DNA from: Actinomycetota bacterium
GTDB taxonomy: Bacteria > Actinomycetota > Thermoleophilia > Gaiellales > F1-60-MAGs149
Direction: 5' to 3'
Assembly: GCA_026392355.1 (NCBI GenBank)
Contig: JAPLCF010000030.1
Location: 586,259-620,986 of the forward strand
DNA: 34,728 bases
Part shown: positions 23,282-31,962 of the stretch, in pieces
Position numbering within the stretch: position 1 is the first letter of the stretch
Layout: the number at the start of each line of letters is the position of its first letter
Notes under the pieces: model-generated
Seen by the model: the letters and a program-made list of their open reading frames with translations, nothing else
The model's database searches: none
Told to the model about the DNA's origin: nothing
Translations under genes and position numbers: made by a program

Positions 23282-24052
23282 CTAGCCCTCCTGCTGCGCC
23301 TTGGCGGCGTCGAGCATGGCGTGGATCATTTCGTGCTTGGGCACGAGCGGCTTGGGGAACGCCGTGCGGCTCTGCGTGAGACCGCAGTCGAGCAGCGCGT
23401 CGGCGATCTTGTACGACAGCGGGCCCGGGTTGATGATCGGTACCGGCAGGTGCTCGGCCAGGAACGCATGCGACTGGTGCATCGTCGTGGAGCCGAGGCA
23501 GATCACGTCGGCGCCGTCTTCCTCGACGAGCTGCATGGCGGCAGCAAGCAGCTTCGGGAAGACGACCTCTTCCTTGCCGCCGAGCAGGTTGACGACGTCC
23601 GGTGGGGTGTCGATGTGGCGGATGCCGGCGCACTTGTCCATCAGGCCAAGCTCGCCGATGCCCTTCTTGTAGATCGCCGCCCACGGCCCCCACTGCGTGA
23701 GGACGCCGAACTTGTTGCCGAGCATCAGCGCCGTCAGATACGAGGTGCGGCCCGGGCCGATCACCGGGATGTCGAGCTCGCAGCGAATGGCGTTCACACC
23801 CGAGTCGCTCATCGTGTCGATGCAGATGGCGTCGTAGCCCTCATCCTGAATGCGCAGTGCGCACTCGAGCATTGCGAGGTCGGCGAGGATCCAGTCGTGG
23901 AAGTTCTCGTACCACTGCGGACCGGCCGAGACCGGGACATACGTGAACTCGATGCCCTCGCCCCAGCTGACCGACTGCTGCTGCTGACGGCGGCCGGCAA
24001 GGCCCGTCTCGTCGAAGGCGAACGGCACGAGGACCGCGATGCGCTTGCTCAT
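23282..24052 (-). CDS. Asp/Glu/hydantoin racemase-fold protein lacking both catalytic cysteines
   Basis: This 256-residue protein resembles the Asp/Glu/hydantoin racemase family (also maleate isomerase, arylmalonate decarboxylase). Family blocks are seen: AICIDTMSDSG, DIPVIGPGRTSYLTALMLGNKFGVLT, GADVICLGSTTM and PVPIINPGPLSYKIADALL. In hydantoin racemases the two catalytic Cys lie in ACFGDPG and LGCAGM. Aligned here, the first is Thr80 (in DTMSDSG) and the second Ser188 (in LGSTTM); Cys77 and Cys185 lie three residues before each site. If the alignment is right, it is not a classic racemase. The start is ATG 24052, 29 bp after the LeuC-like gene, likely in one operon with it. Confidence 0.7.
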   Translation of the reverse strand: MSKRIAVLVPFAFDETGLAGRRQQQQSVSWGEGIEFTYVPVSAGPQWYENFHDWILADLAMLECALRIQDEGYDAICIDTMSDSGVNAIRCELDIPVIGPGRTSYLTALMLGNKFGVLTQWGPWAAIYKKGIGELGLMDKCAGIRHIDTPPDVVNLLGGKEEVVFPKLLAAAMQLVEEDGADVICLGSTTMHQSHAFLAEHLPVPIINPGPLSYKIADALLDCGLTQSRTAFPKPLVPKHEMIHAMLDAAKAQQEG

Positions 24053-24081
24053 GACTTCTTCTCTCCCCTGTTGCGGCCGGA

Positions 24082-25440
24082 CTATCCGGCCAGTTCTCGT
24101 ACGTCAGTCAGACACCCGGTAACGGCAGCCGCGGCTGCCATCGACGGGCTCATCAGGTGTGTGCGACCGAGGCGCCCCTGGCGCCCCTCGAAGTTGCGGT
24201 TCGATGTGGACGCACAGCGTTCGCCGGGATCGAGGATGTCCTCGTTCATCCCGACGCACATGGAGCAGCCCGCGTCGCGCCACTCGGCGCCGGCCTCAAT
24301 GAACACGTCGGCGAGACCACGCTCCTCGGCCAGCGTCTTGACGGCCATCGAGCCGGGCACGACGAGCGTGCGCACGCCGACCTTGCGTCCGCGCAGCACC
24401 TCGGCAGCGGCCTCGAGGTCCTCGAGGCGGCCATTGGTGCACGAGCCGATGAAGACGCGATCAACGGGGATGCCCGTGAGCGCTTGCCCGGCCTGGAGCC
24501 CCATGTAGGCAAGCGCGCGTTCGTCGCCGTCGCTCTGCGGCGCCGGTACGGCCTCGCTGATCGGGATCGACTGCCCGGGGTTCGTCCCCCACGTGATGGC
24601 GGGGCTGATCGCGTCAACGTCGACGCGGATTTCCTGATCGAACGTGGCGCCCTCATCCGTCACGTAGGAGCGCCACTGCTCGACGGCCGCAGCGAAGTCC
24701 TCCGGCACGCACTCGCGACCCTCGAGGTAGGCGAACGTGGTGTCGTCGGCGGCCACGAGGCCCGCGCGTGCACCGGCCTCGACGGTCATGTTGCAGACCG
24801 TCATGCGGCCCTCCATTGAGAGCTCGCGGATCGCGCTGCCGGCGTACTCGATGAAGTGCCCCGTCCCGCCCGCGGTGCCGATCTGGCGGATCATCGTCAG
24901 CACGAGGTCTTTGGCGGTGACGCCGTAGCCGCGCGTGCCGTCGAACGTGACGCGCATCGTCGGCTGCGCCTTCTGCACGAGGCACTGCGTGGCCAGCACG
25001 TGGCCGACTTCGCTGGTGCCGATGCCGAACGCCAGCGCACCGAACGCGCCGTGCGTCGAGGTGTGCGAGTCGCCGCACATGATCGTCATGCCCGGCTGCG
25101 TGAGCCCCAGGTCGGGGCCAATCACGTGGACGATGCCCTGGCCAAGCGACCGGTACGGGCGCATCGGAATGCCGAACTCCTCGACATTGCGCTCGAGGAT
25201 CGCGACCTGAGCGCGCGCCATGTCATCCACAATCGGCAGGCCACGATTGGCAGTCGGCACGGAGTGATCGGCCGTCGAGATCGTACGGTCGGGGCGGCGC
25301 ACGCCGTGCCCGCCAAGACGCAACTCGTCGAATGCCTGCGGGCTCGACACCTCCTGCACGAGGTGCAGGTCGCAGAAGATCAGATCGGTATCGACGAGAT
25401 GCTCGTCCCAGATCTTCGCGATCGCGGTGCGTGGCGCCAT
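24082..25440 (-). CDS. LeuC-like large subunit of an isopropylmalate/aconitase-family dehydratase
   Basis: This 452-residue protein has the length and motifs of Leu[57 protein letters not shown], and the 4Fe-4S ligands in GSCTNGR and GCSMCVGMN. The expected reaction is stereospecific hydration/dehydration of a 2-hydroxy diacid. The small subunit LeuD, normally adjacent, is absent from the window; the next gene downstream is a racemase-fold protein. It could be a true leuC whose partner is elsewhere, or a catabolic hydratase such as a dimethylmaleate or citraconate hydratase. The start is ATG 25440; 90 bp separate it from the divergent SDR gene. Confidence 0.85.
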   Translation of the reverse strand: MAPRTAIAKIWDEHLVDTDLIFCDLHLVQEVSSPQAFDELRLGGHGVRRPDRTISTADHSVPTANRGLPIVDDMARAQVAILERNVEEFGIPMRPYRSLGQGIVHVIGPDLGLTQPGMTIMCGDSHTSTHGAFGALAFGIGTSEVGHVLATQCLVQKAQPTMRVTFDGTRGYGVTAKDLVLTMIRQIGTAGGTGHFIEYAGSAIRELSMEGRMTVCNMTVEAGARAGLVAADDTTFAYLEGRECVPEDFAAAVEQWRSYVTDEGATFDQEIRVDVDAISPAITWGTNPGQSIPISEAVPAPQSDGDERALAYMGLQAGQALTGIPVDRVFIGSCTNGRLEDLEAAAEVLRGRKVGVRTLVVPGSMAVKTLAEERGLADVFIEAGAEWRDAGCSMCVGMNEDILDPGERCASTSNRNFEGRQGRLGRTHLMSPSMAAAAAVTGCLTDVRELAG

Positions 25441-25530
25441 GCCGAGCATCGTACGCAATACCTCTGCTCCTTGCCAGATTTGATTTCACCCGCCACGATT
25501 GCGGCAGGAGAACGCTGGAGGAGGCTCGAC

Positions 25531-26301
25531 ATGGCTGGACGTCTGCAGGACAAGGTGGCGCTGATCACGGGCGGAGGCTCGGGTATCGGCGAGGCCACGG
25601 CCCACCGCTTTGCGGAGGAGGGCGCGAAGGTCGTCGTCGCCGACCTCAAGGTCGAGACCGCGCAGAAAGTCGCCGACGCGATCGGTGGCGAGGCGTTTGG
25701 CGTCGAGATCAACGTGACCGACCGTACCTCGATCAACCGCGTCGTCGAGGAGACGGTCGGCCGCTTCGGCGGGCTCGACACCCTCGTCTGCAACGCGGGC
25801 GTGACGATCGTCGGCGGCGTGATGGACCTCACCGAGGAGCAGTGGGACAAGGAGCTCGACACGAACCTGAAGAGCGTCTTCCTCTGCGCGAAGGAGGCCT
25901 GGAACCATCTGGCCGCGCGCGGCGGCGGTTCCATTCTCTCGACCGCATCGATGGCGGGCCAGTGGGCGATCCCGGCCGATGCCGCCTACTGCGCGTCGAA
26001 GGCGGGCCTGATCATGCTGACCAAGTGCATGGCCCTCGACGGCGCCAAGCAGAACATCCGTGCCAACTGCATCTGCCCGGGTTTCACAAACACGCCGATG
26101 ATCGACGGCTACTTCAACGACCAGCCCGATCCGGCCGCGGCCCGGAAGTTCGCCGAGAACCTTCACCCCCTCGGCCGCCTTGGTGAGCCCGTCGACCACG
26201 CCAACGCGTTCGTGTACCTGGCCTCCGACGAGGCCAACTGGGTGACGGGCACCGAGCTGAACGTCGACGGCGGGATCACCTGCGGGATCTGGGGCGGCTA
26301 G
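25531..26301 (+). CDS. Short-chain dehydrogenase/reductase (SDR)
   Basis: This 256-residue classical SDR has the NAD(P)-binding TGGGSGIG at residues 13-20, CNAG at 87-90, Ser140, and the catalytic YxxxK (Tyr153-Lys157 in AAYCASKAG). The C-terminus is standard (VTGTELNVDGGI). Asp38 after the second strand suggests NAD preference. The start is ATG 25531, six bases after GGAGGAGG. The substrate is unknown; the neighbourhood implies a hydroxyacid or hydroxyacyl intermediate. Its stop codon overlaps that of the convergent OsmC-like gene (CTAG). Confidence 0.93.
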   Translation: MAGRLQDKVALITGGGSGIGEATAHRFAEEGAKVVVADLKVETAQKVADAIGGEAFGVEINVTDRTSINRVVEETVGRFGGLDTLVCNAGVTIVGGVMDLTEEQWDKELDTNLKSVFLCAKEAWNHLAARGGGSILSTASMAGQWAIPADAAYCASKAGLIMLTKCMALDGAKQNIRANCICPGFTNTPMIDGYFNDQPDPAAARKFAENLHPLGRLGEPVDHANAFVYLASDEANWVTGTELNVDGGITCGIWGG

Positions 26302-26804
26302 CCCTTCAGCTCGAGAAGCACCTCGCCGTCCCGCGTCCACGTCTGCGTCATCGGCACCTTCGCCTGATGGAACAGGCCGAGCTGCGGACAGCGGCGGTCC
26401 GACTCGCGCGCCAGTGCCTCGACGCGCTCGACCGTCTCCTGCGTCTACACGCGCAGCTCGAGCCCGACGTGGAGGAACTGCGGCTGCCGGTCCGGGTCGC
26501 CGTCGAGCAGGCCGCGCAGGTCGAGATCGGACTGCGCGCGAATCTCGAGGCCGTCGAGCTGGAAGCCCTGATCCTGCGCGGTAATCGCGATCGCGACGTT
26601 CGCGCAGGAGATCAGGGCAGCCAGCTGGTACTGCACCGGCGTCCAACCCGTATCGCCGCCGGCCAGTTGGCCGGTGGCGAAGTCGAGCGGCTCGTCGGCC
26701 ACGATCGGCTCATGGTCCTTGACCGTCATGCTGCTCGCGAGCCCGCCGAGCGACGTGAGGCGGACCTTGGTGATCGCGAGGTAATCGGGCTGCTCGTCGG
26801 CCAT
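26298..26804 (-). pseudogene. OsmC-like gene with an in-frame TAG
   Basis: The frame begins at ATG 26804 and reads a normal OsmC/Ohr-like protein: DFATGQLAGG, VQYQLAALISCANVAIAITAQ, LDLRGLLDGDPDRQPQF, LHVGLELRV. It then meets TAG at 26445-26447 (residue 120). The same frame continues for 48 further residues to a stop, with TQETVERVEALARESDRRCP and a tail GLFHQAKVPMTQTWTRDG. OsmC peroxidases use a Cys in each half (here Cys in LISC and Cys in RRCP), so only readthrough would give an active enzyme. It is most simply a nonsense mutation or a base-call error at one codon. It was probably co-transcribed with the preceding CMD gene (2 bp apart). Confidence 0.75.
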
Positions 26805-26806
26805 GA

Positions 26807-27202
26807 CTACTTAACCTCGACGCCCTCGGCCTCGCACTCGGCGAACACCTCGCGCGCGATGCGGAAGCCCTCGACGCCCGCGGGGATGCCTGCGTAGATC
26901 GCGAGTTGGATCAGCGCATCCTGGATCTCGGCCTTGGTGACACCGTTGGTGATCGCGCCGCGCAGGTGGAGGCGGAACTCGTGCATGCGGTTGAGCGAGC
27001 CGATCATCACGAGGTTCATCAGCGAGCGATCGCGCTTGCTCAGCGCCGAACGGCCCCAGCCGGCGCCCCAGCAGTACTCGGTGACCATGCGCTGGAAGTC
27101 CATCGAGAATTCGTCGGCGTTCGCCAGCGAGCGCTCCACGTACTCCTCGCCGAGGACCTCCTTGCGGATCCGCAGGCCAGTCTCAAACAGCTCGTCGCTC
27201 AT
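26807..27202 (-). CDS. Carboxymuconolactone decarboxylase family protein
   Basis: This 131-residue protein starts at ATG 27202, seven bases after GGGAGGAG. The CMD-family pattern is clear: RSLANADEFSMDFQRMVTEYCWGAGWGRS, SLMNLVMIGSLNRMHEFRLHLRGAITNGVTKAEI, ALIQLAIYAGIPAGVEGFRIA. It is closest to PcaC (4-carboxymuconolactone decarboxylase) by eye and lacks the CxxC of AhpD-like members. Its true substrate is uncertain; many CMD relatives act in redox or small-molecule metabolism. It is divergent from the acyl-CoA dehydrogenase (142 bp between starts). Confidence 0.85.
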   Translation of the reverse strand: MSDELFETGLRIRKEVLGEEYVERSLANADEFSMDFQRMVTEYCWGAGWGRSALSKRDRSLMNLVMIGSLNRMHEFRLHLRGAITNGVTKAEIQDALIQLAIYAGIPAGVEGFRIAREVFAECEAEGVEVK

Positions 27203-27344
27203 CGGGTGTCTCCTCCCAATCGGTTGGCGGCACCCTAGCGGGACTCGCGCGTCAGGCAGCGGATGCGTCCATCCGCACGCGGCTCACAGGCGAAACACGG
27301 GTAGACATTTGCTCCCCGAAGGTATTACGGACTAGGATCCCCAC

Positions 27345-28511
27345 ATGGCGATGACAGAGGCACAAGAGCACGAGTCCATGATCCGCGAAGGCGTTGCGGA
27401 GCTGTGCAAGCAGTTCCCCGGCGAGTACTGGCGCGAGTTGGACCGTGAGCAGGGGTATCCGACCGAGTTCGTGAAGCGGCTGTCCGATGACGGCTGGCTG
27501 GGCGCGCTCATTCCCGAGCAGTACGGCGGTGGTGGCCTCAGCGAGTCCGACGCCGCGATCATCCTCGAGGAGATCAACCATCAGGGCTGCAACGCCGGTG
27601 CCTGCCACGCGCAGATGTACATCATGGGCACCGTCCTGCGCCACGGCTCGGAGGAGCAGAAAGCAACGTACCTTCCGGGCATCGCCTCCGGCGACATCCG
27701 CCTGCAGGCCTTCGGTGTGACCGAGCCCGACGCCGGCTCGAACTCGCTCGCCATCCGCACTCGCGCAGTCCAGCAGGACGACGGCACGTGGGTCGTGGAC
27801 GGCCAGAAGATCTGGACCAGCCGGTTCTTCCACTCCGACATGATGCTGCTGCTCGCGCGCACCTCTGAGGTCGTCGAAGGCAAGCCCAAGTGGTGGGGCC
27901 TGTCGACGTTCTTGGTCGACCTGCGTGAGGCCGGCGACTCGATTGACGCGCGCCCGATCCGCACGATGATGAACCACGCCACGACCGAGGTCTTCATCAA
28001 GAACCTCAAGCTCCCGGCCGACGCGCTCGTCGGCGAAGAGGGCATGGGCTTCAAGTACATCCTCGACGGCATGAACGCCGAGCGCATCCTGATCGCCGCT
28101 GAGTGCATTGGCGATGGCCGCTGGTTCATCGAGAAGGGGTCGGCCTACGCGACAGAGCGTGAGGTCTTCGGCCGCCCGATTGGTGCCAACCAGGGCGTGC
28201 AGTTCCCGATCGCTCGCGCCTACGCGGCCGTCGAGGCTGCCGATCTGATGCGCCGCCGCGCCTCCGAGCTGTTTGAGGCTGGCGAGCCCTGCGGTGCCGA
28301 GGGCAACATGGCGAAGCTGCTCGCCTCGGAGGCCTCGTGGCAGGCCGCCAACGCCTGCCTCGATGCGCACGGCGGCTTCGGCTTCGCCGAGGAGTACGAC
28401 ATCGAGCGCAAGTTCCGCGAGACCCGTCTCTACATGACGGCGCCGATCAGCAACAACCTCGTGCTCGCCTTCCTGGGCCAGCACGTTTTGAAGATGCCGC
28501 GCTCCTACTAG
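27345..28511 (+). CDS. Acyl-CoA dehydrogenase
   Basis: This 388-residue flavoprotein has the acyl-CoA dehydrogenase fold: LIPEQYGGGGLSESDAAIILEE, the FAD-binding QAFGVTEPDAGSNS, QKIWTSRFFHSDMM and the C-terminal LDAHGGFGFAEEYDIERKFRE. The Glu in EEYDIE lies where the catalytic base of many family members sits. It probably oxidises a CoA-thioester to its enoyl form. It starts the rightward catabolic gene series; the alpha/beta hydrolase follows 34 bp later. The start ATG 27345 is chosen because the protein aligns from its first helix. Confidence 0.95.
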   Translation: MAMTEAQEHESMIREGVAELCKQFPGEYWRELDREQGYPTEFVKRLSDDGWLGALIPEQYGGGGLSESDAAIILEEINHQGCNAGACHAQMYIMGTVLRHGSEEQKATYLPGIASGDIRLQAFGVTEPDAGSNSLAIRTRAVQQDDGTWVVDGQKIWTSRFFHSDMMLLLARTSEVVEGKPKWWGLSTFLVDLREAGDSIDARPIRTMMNHATTEVFIKNLKLPADALVGEEGMGFKYILDGMNAERILIAAECIGDGRWFIEKGSAYATEREVFGRPIGANQGVQFPIARAYAAVEAADLMRRRASELFEAGEPCGAEGNMAKLLASEASWQAANACLDAHGGFGFAEEYDIERKFRETRLYMTAPISNNLVLAFLGQHVLKMPRSY

Positions 28512-28544
28512 GGAGTTCGTCAACCGCACACGGAGGAGAGAGCC

Positions 28545-29381
28545 ATGTCGCAGGTCAATATCGACGGAGTCAACATCTGGTACGACATCCACGGCGACGG
28601 TGAGGAGCACCTGCTCCAGATCGGCGGCGCGGGTTTCGCCCACGAGAACTTCGGCTTCGTCACGCATCTCATGACGCCGCACTTCAACGTCATCGAGATG
28701 GACCTGCGCGGCTACGGCAACTCGGATCGCCCCGAGCAGCACTACGACATGGACCTCTGGGCCGATGACCTCAAGGCGATCCTCGACGACGCTGGCATCA
28801 AGAAGACGCACGTGCACGGCACGTCGATGGGCGGCATGGTGTCGCTGGCCTTCGCCGGCCGTCACCCCGAGTACATCGACCGCCTGGTCCTCGACTGCCC
28901 GATGGCCAAGAGTGATTACATGGCGCGCGCACACTGGGACATCTGGGCCGCACTCGCCCAGGCGCAGGGCATGGGCGGCCGTGGCCTCGCCCAAGAGATC
29001 GCGACGAAGTGCCTGTCGCGCGAGTTCCTCGACACGCCGGCCGGCGACGAGACCGTCGGCGTCATCCAGGGCGTGCTCGAGCGCAACTGCTCCGTCCCGG
29101 TCTTCACCGGTGCCTGCGCCGCGATGCGCGACATGGACCTGCGTCCGTACGCCGCCAAGGTGACTGCCCCCACGCTCGTCATGGTCGGCTCCGAGGACTG
29201 CCTCACGCCGATCGATGCGGGCCCGGATGGTGCCGGTGCGCGCTGGATCCACGAGAACATCAAGGGCTCCGAGTTCTACATCGTCGAGGGCTCCGGCCAC
29301 ACGAACCTGATGGAGCAGCCCGAGCTGTCCGCAGACGTTGTGATCCGGTGGTTCAAGGGCGAGAGCGTCGGCAACGCCTAG
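28545..29381 (+). CDS. Alpha/beta hydrolase
   Basis: This 278-residue hydrolase has nucleophile Ser94 in GTSMGG, a catalytic Asp in GSEDCLTP and a catalytic His in GSGHTNLMEQP, with the oxyanion-region GGAGFAHENF. The start ATG 28545 has a purine-rich GGAGGAGAG site upstream. It resembles lactone/enol-lactone or haloalkane-type hydrolases; the substrate cannot be told. It may hydrolyse an ester or CoA-thioester in the pathway. The aldo/keto reductase follows 22 bp later. Confidence 0.9.
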   Translation: MSQVNIDGVNIWYDIHGDGEEHLLQIGGAGFAHENFGFVTHLMTPHFNVIEMDLRGYGNSDRPEQHYDMDLWADDLKAILDDAGIKKTHVHGTSMGGMVSLAFAGRHPEYIDRLVLDCPMAKSDYMARAHWDIWAALAQAQGMGGRGLAQEIATKCLSREFLDTPAGDETVGVIQGVLERNCSVPVFTGACAAMRDMDLRPYAAKVTAPTLVMVGSEDCLTPIDAGPDGAGARWIHENIKGSEFYIVEGSGHTNLMEQPELSADVVIRWFKGESVGNA

Positions 29382-29402
29382 GCCGCTGAAGCCGGGCGTC
29401 TA

Positions 29403-30401
29403 ATGGACACCGTCAATCTCGGACGAACGGGGCTCCGCGTCTCGCGCGCCTGCCTGGGCACGATGACGTTTGGCCGTCAGGCCGACGAGGCCGAGGCGAC
29501 GCGCATCGTCGATAAGGCGCTCGACGCGGGCGTGACGTTCCTCGACACGGCCGACGCGTATCCGATCCCGCCCGACATCGAGACGAATGGCCTGACCGAG
29601 GAGATCCTTGGTCGCATCATTGCGGGGCGGCGCGACCAGGTCGTCCTCGCCACGAAGTGCCACTTCCCCATGGGCCCGGCAGCGCATCAGCGCGGCAATG
29701 GGCGGCTGCACATCCGCCGCAGCGTCGAGGCCAGCCTGCGGCGCCTGCAGACCGACTGGATCGACCTCTTCCAGGTGCACCAGATGGATCCGAATACACC
29801 GGTCGAGGAGACGCTCGACGTACTCGAGGACCTGCGCCGCGAGGGCAAGATTCTCTACGGCGGCTCGTGCAACTTCAGCCCCGTCAAGACGGCTGAGGCC
29901 GCGATCGCGGCGGCGCGTCTGGGCGTGGAGGGGTTCGCCAGCCTGCAGCCGCGCTACAACCTGCTGCACCGCCACTGCGAGCACGCGATCTTCCCGCTCG
30001 CCGAGGCCGAGGGCATCGGCGTGATCTCGTACAACCCGCTAGCCGGTGGCTTCCTGACGGCCAAGCACCGTGGCCGTCGTCCCGACGAGGATCCGCCGGA
30101 GGGTCGTTTCTCGCTGCCGGGCATGAGTGGTAACACCTACCGCCGCCGCTACTGGAACGAGACGATGTTCGAGAAGTCGGAGCGCATCTTCGCGATCTGC
30201 GACGAGGCGGGCCTCGAGCCAGCGCGCGTTGCCGTCGGCTGGGTGCTCGCGCAGCCGGCCGTCACCGCACCGATCCTCGGTGCCTCAAACGCCGAGCAGC
30301 TCGACGCCGTCCTCCCCGCCTTCGAGGAGCCGCTCAGCGACGACATTCTCGCCGCGCTCGACGAGGCTACGCGCGACGCCACGCTGGAGTGGGCGCAGTG
30401 A
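29403..30401 (+). CDS. Aldo/keto reductase
   Basis: This 332-residue enzyme has the AKR barrel motifs: the N-terminal LGRTGLRVSRACLGTMTFG, catalytic Asp and Tyr (DTADAY), Lys (VVLATKCHF), His (LFQVHQMD) and the NADPH site at the C-terminal end (VGWVLAQPAVTAPILGASNAEQL). It reduces an aldehyde or ketone, or works in reverse. The start is ATG 29403, and its stop TGA overlaps the GTG of the next gene (GTGA), so the two are coupled. Confidence 0.94.
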   Translation: MDTVNLGRTGLRVSRACLGTMTFGRQADEAEATRIVDKALDAGVTFLDTADAYPIPPDIETNGLTEEILGRIIAGRRDQVVLATKCHFPMGPAAHQRGNGRLHIRRSVEASLRRLQTDWIDLFQVHQMDPNTPVEETLDVLEDLRREGKILYGGSCNFSPVKTAEAAIAAARLGVEGFASLQPRYNLLHRHCEHAIFPLAEAEGIGVISYNPLAGGFLTAKHRGRRPDEDPPEGRFSLPGMSGNTYRRRYWNETMFEKSERIFAICDEAGLEPARVAVGWVLAQPAVTAPILGASNAEQLDAVLPAFEEPLSDDILAALDEATRDATLEWAQ

Positions 30402-30835
30402 ACGACGCTGCGATCCAAGCCGAGCTCGAAGCCGTGGCGCGCGACCTCAACGTCCAGCGCGCCACGCTGCGCCTGCCGTCCGACGAGAGCGTCTTCCCCA
30501 TCGCCTACGAGCACTGCGAGCCGGGCACGCACTCGATCCGTGACACGCCGCGCCTCGACATGTCGAAGCAGCCGGTGGTCCTCAAGATGCAGGCCGGTGC
30601 CAGCCAGGTCGTCGAGGACGACTGCAACGTTTCGACCGACGACCCGGGCTACCACGAAATGCGCGAGATGTTCGGCGGCATGCAGGCACAGATCGTCACT
30701 GCCAACCGCAACGCCGACGGCGAGATCATTGGCCTCCTGTCGGTACATGACCTGACCGCGCCGCGCGCGTGGAGCGAAGCCGAGGCCGCCCGTGCCCGCG
30801 CTGCCGCTGACCGTCTCGACGAGCTGACGCGCTGA
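30398..30835 (+). CDS. GAF-domain protein
   Basis: This 145-residue protein starts at GTG 30398, overlapping the AKR stop. It consists of little besides a GAF-like domain: LEAVARDLNVQRATLRLP, MFGGMQAQIVTANRNADGEIIGLLSVHDL, then a C-terminal helix (AEAARARAAADRLDELTR). GAF domains bind small ligands or haem and regulate enzymes. Its position between two enzymes, coupled to both (its stop overlaps the next start, TGATG), suggests it senses a pathway intermediate. No output domain is present. Confidence 0.8.
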   Translation: MNDAAIQAELEAVARDLNVQRATLRLPSDESVFPIAYEHCEPGTHSIRDTPRLDMSKQPVVLKMQAGASQVVEDDCNVSTDDPGYHEMREMFGGMQAQIVTANRNADGEIIGLLSVHDLTAPRAWSEAEAARARAAADRLDELTR

Positions 30836-31935
30836 TGGCCGAGCACCGCCTCGATCCGCCCGTCCGCAAGCGCCTCGTCGACGCGCCCGAGACGGGCCAC
30901 AACCGCTGGCACCCCGACATCCCGCCCGCGCTCGAGGTGAAGAGCGGCGACGAGATCGTCATCGACTGCCGCGACGGCGTCGATGGGCAGATCCTGCCGA
31001 CCATGAGCGATGCGGATCTGGCCACCGTCGACTTCGACGCGCCGCACCCGATGACGGGCCCGATCTACGTGAAGGGCGCCAAGCCGGGCGACGTGCTGCA
31101 GGTCGACATCCTCGACGTGCGCACCGACACCTTCGGCTCGACCGCGATCGTGCCGGGCTTTGGCCTGCTGGCCGACCGCTTCCCCGACTACTTCCTCGTC
31201 ACCTGGGGCCTGCACGACGGGTTTGCCACCAGCGGCCGCATCCCCGGCGTCAGCATCCCTGCCGATCCGTTCGTCGGCGTCATTGGCGTGGCCCCGTCGG
31301 CCGACCGCCTGGCCTTCTGGAACCAGCGCGAGGCAGCCGTTGGCGCACTGCCGCCGACCGCCCACAGCGCAATCCCGGCGACCGAGCCGATCGCCTCGAC
31401 CGGCGCACGCACGATCCCGCCGCGCGAGCTCGGCGGCAACCTCGACGTACCGCAGGTACGCGCTGGCTCTAGCATCTTCTTCCCCGTTGACGTCCCCGGC
31501 GCTCTGCTTTCGCTCGGCGACGTGCACTTCTGCCAGGGCGACGGCGAGGTCTGCGCCTTTGCCATCGAAACGCATGGACAGGTGCGCATCCGCGTGTCCG
31601 TATTGCGCGACGTCAAGCATCGGCCGAACACGCCGTTGATCGAGTCGACCGAGCCCGCCTTCCGCGCGCGACGCCACGTGAGCACCACGGGCCTGCCGAT
31701 CGACGCGCAGGGCCAGATCCGTCCGATGGACACCACGCTGGCCGCGCAGAATGCGATCGAGGCGATGATCCAGTGGCTGGGCGACGAAGTCGGCCTGAGT
31801 CGCGAGCAGGCTTACGTGCTCTGCTCTGCCACCGTTGATCTCCGCATCTCGGAGATCGTCGATGTACCGAACCCCGTCGTGTCGGCCCTGTGCCCGCTCG
31901 ACATCTTCACCGAACTCCGCGAGACCCGCGGCTAA
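30835..31935 (+). CDS. Acetamidase/formamidase family protein
   Basis: This 366-residue protein matches the FmdA/AmdA family: NRWHPDIPPALEVKSGDEIVIDCRDGVDGQ, HPMTGPIYVKGAKPGDVLQVDI, GGNLDVPQVRAGSSIFFPVDVPGALLSLGDVHFCQGDGEVCA. The zinc-binding His/Asp/Glu set of the family would lie in the GDVHFCQGDGEVC region. It hydrolyses short-chain amides to ammonia and acid, or an analogous substrate. The start is ATG 30835, overlapping the GAF gene stop. A MaoC gene follows after 27 bp. Confidence 0.93.
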   Translation: MAEHRLDPPVRKRLVDAPETGHNRWHPDIPPALEVKSGDEIVIDCRDGVDGQILPTMSDADLATVDFDAPHPMTGPIYVKGAKPGDVLQVDILDVRTDTFGSTAIVPGFGLLADRFPDYFLVTWGLHDGFATSGRIPGVSIPADPFVGVIGVAPSADRLAFWNQREAAVGALPPTAHSAIPATEPIASTGARTIPPRELGGNLDVPQVRAGSSIFFPVDVPGALLSLGDVHFCQGDGEVCAFAIETHGQVRIRVSVLRDVKHRPNTPLIESTEPAFRARRHVSTTGLPIDAQGQIRPMDTTLAAQNAIEAMIQWLGDEVGLSREQAYVLCSATVDLRISEIVDVPNPVVSALCPLDIFTELRETRG

Positions 31936-31962
31936 ATCGAACACCACCAGGAGGAACACAAA

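Noticed and set aside
26445-26447. TAG in the OsmC-like gene as a pyrrolysine codon
   Set aside because: Pyrrolysine is not expected in this lineage, and nothing in the position suggests a functional need for it. Mutation or sequence error is simpler.
27252-29300. Long minus-strand frame (682 codons) opposite the acyl-CoA dehydrogenase and hydrolase genes
   Set aside because: It is an antisense shadow of well-supported enzymes.
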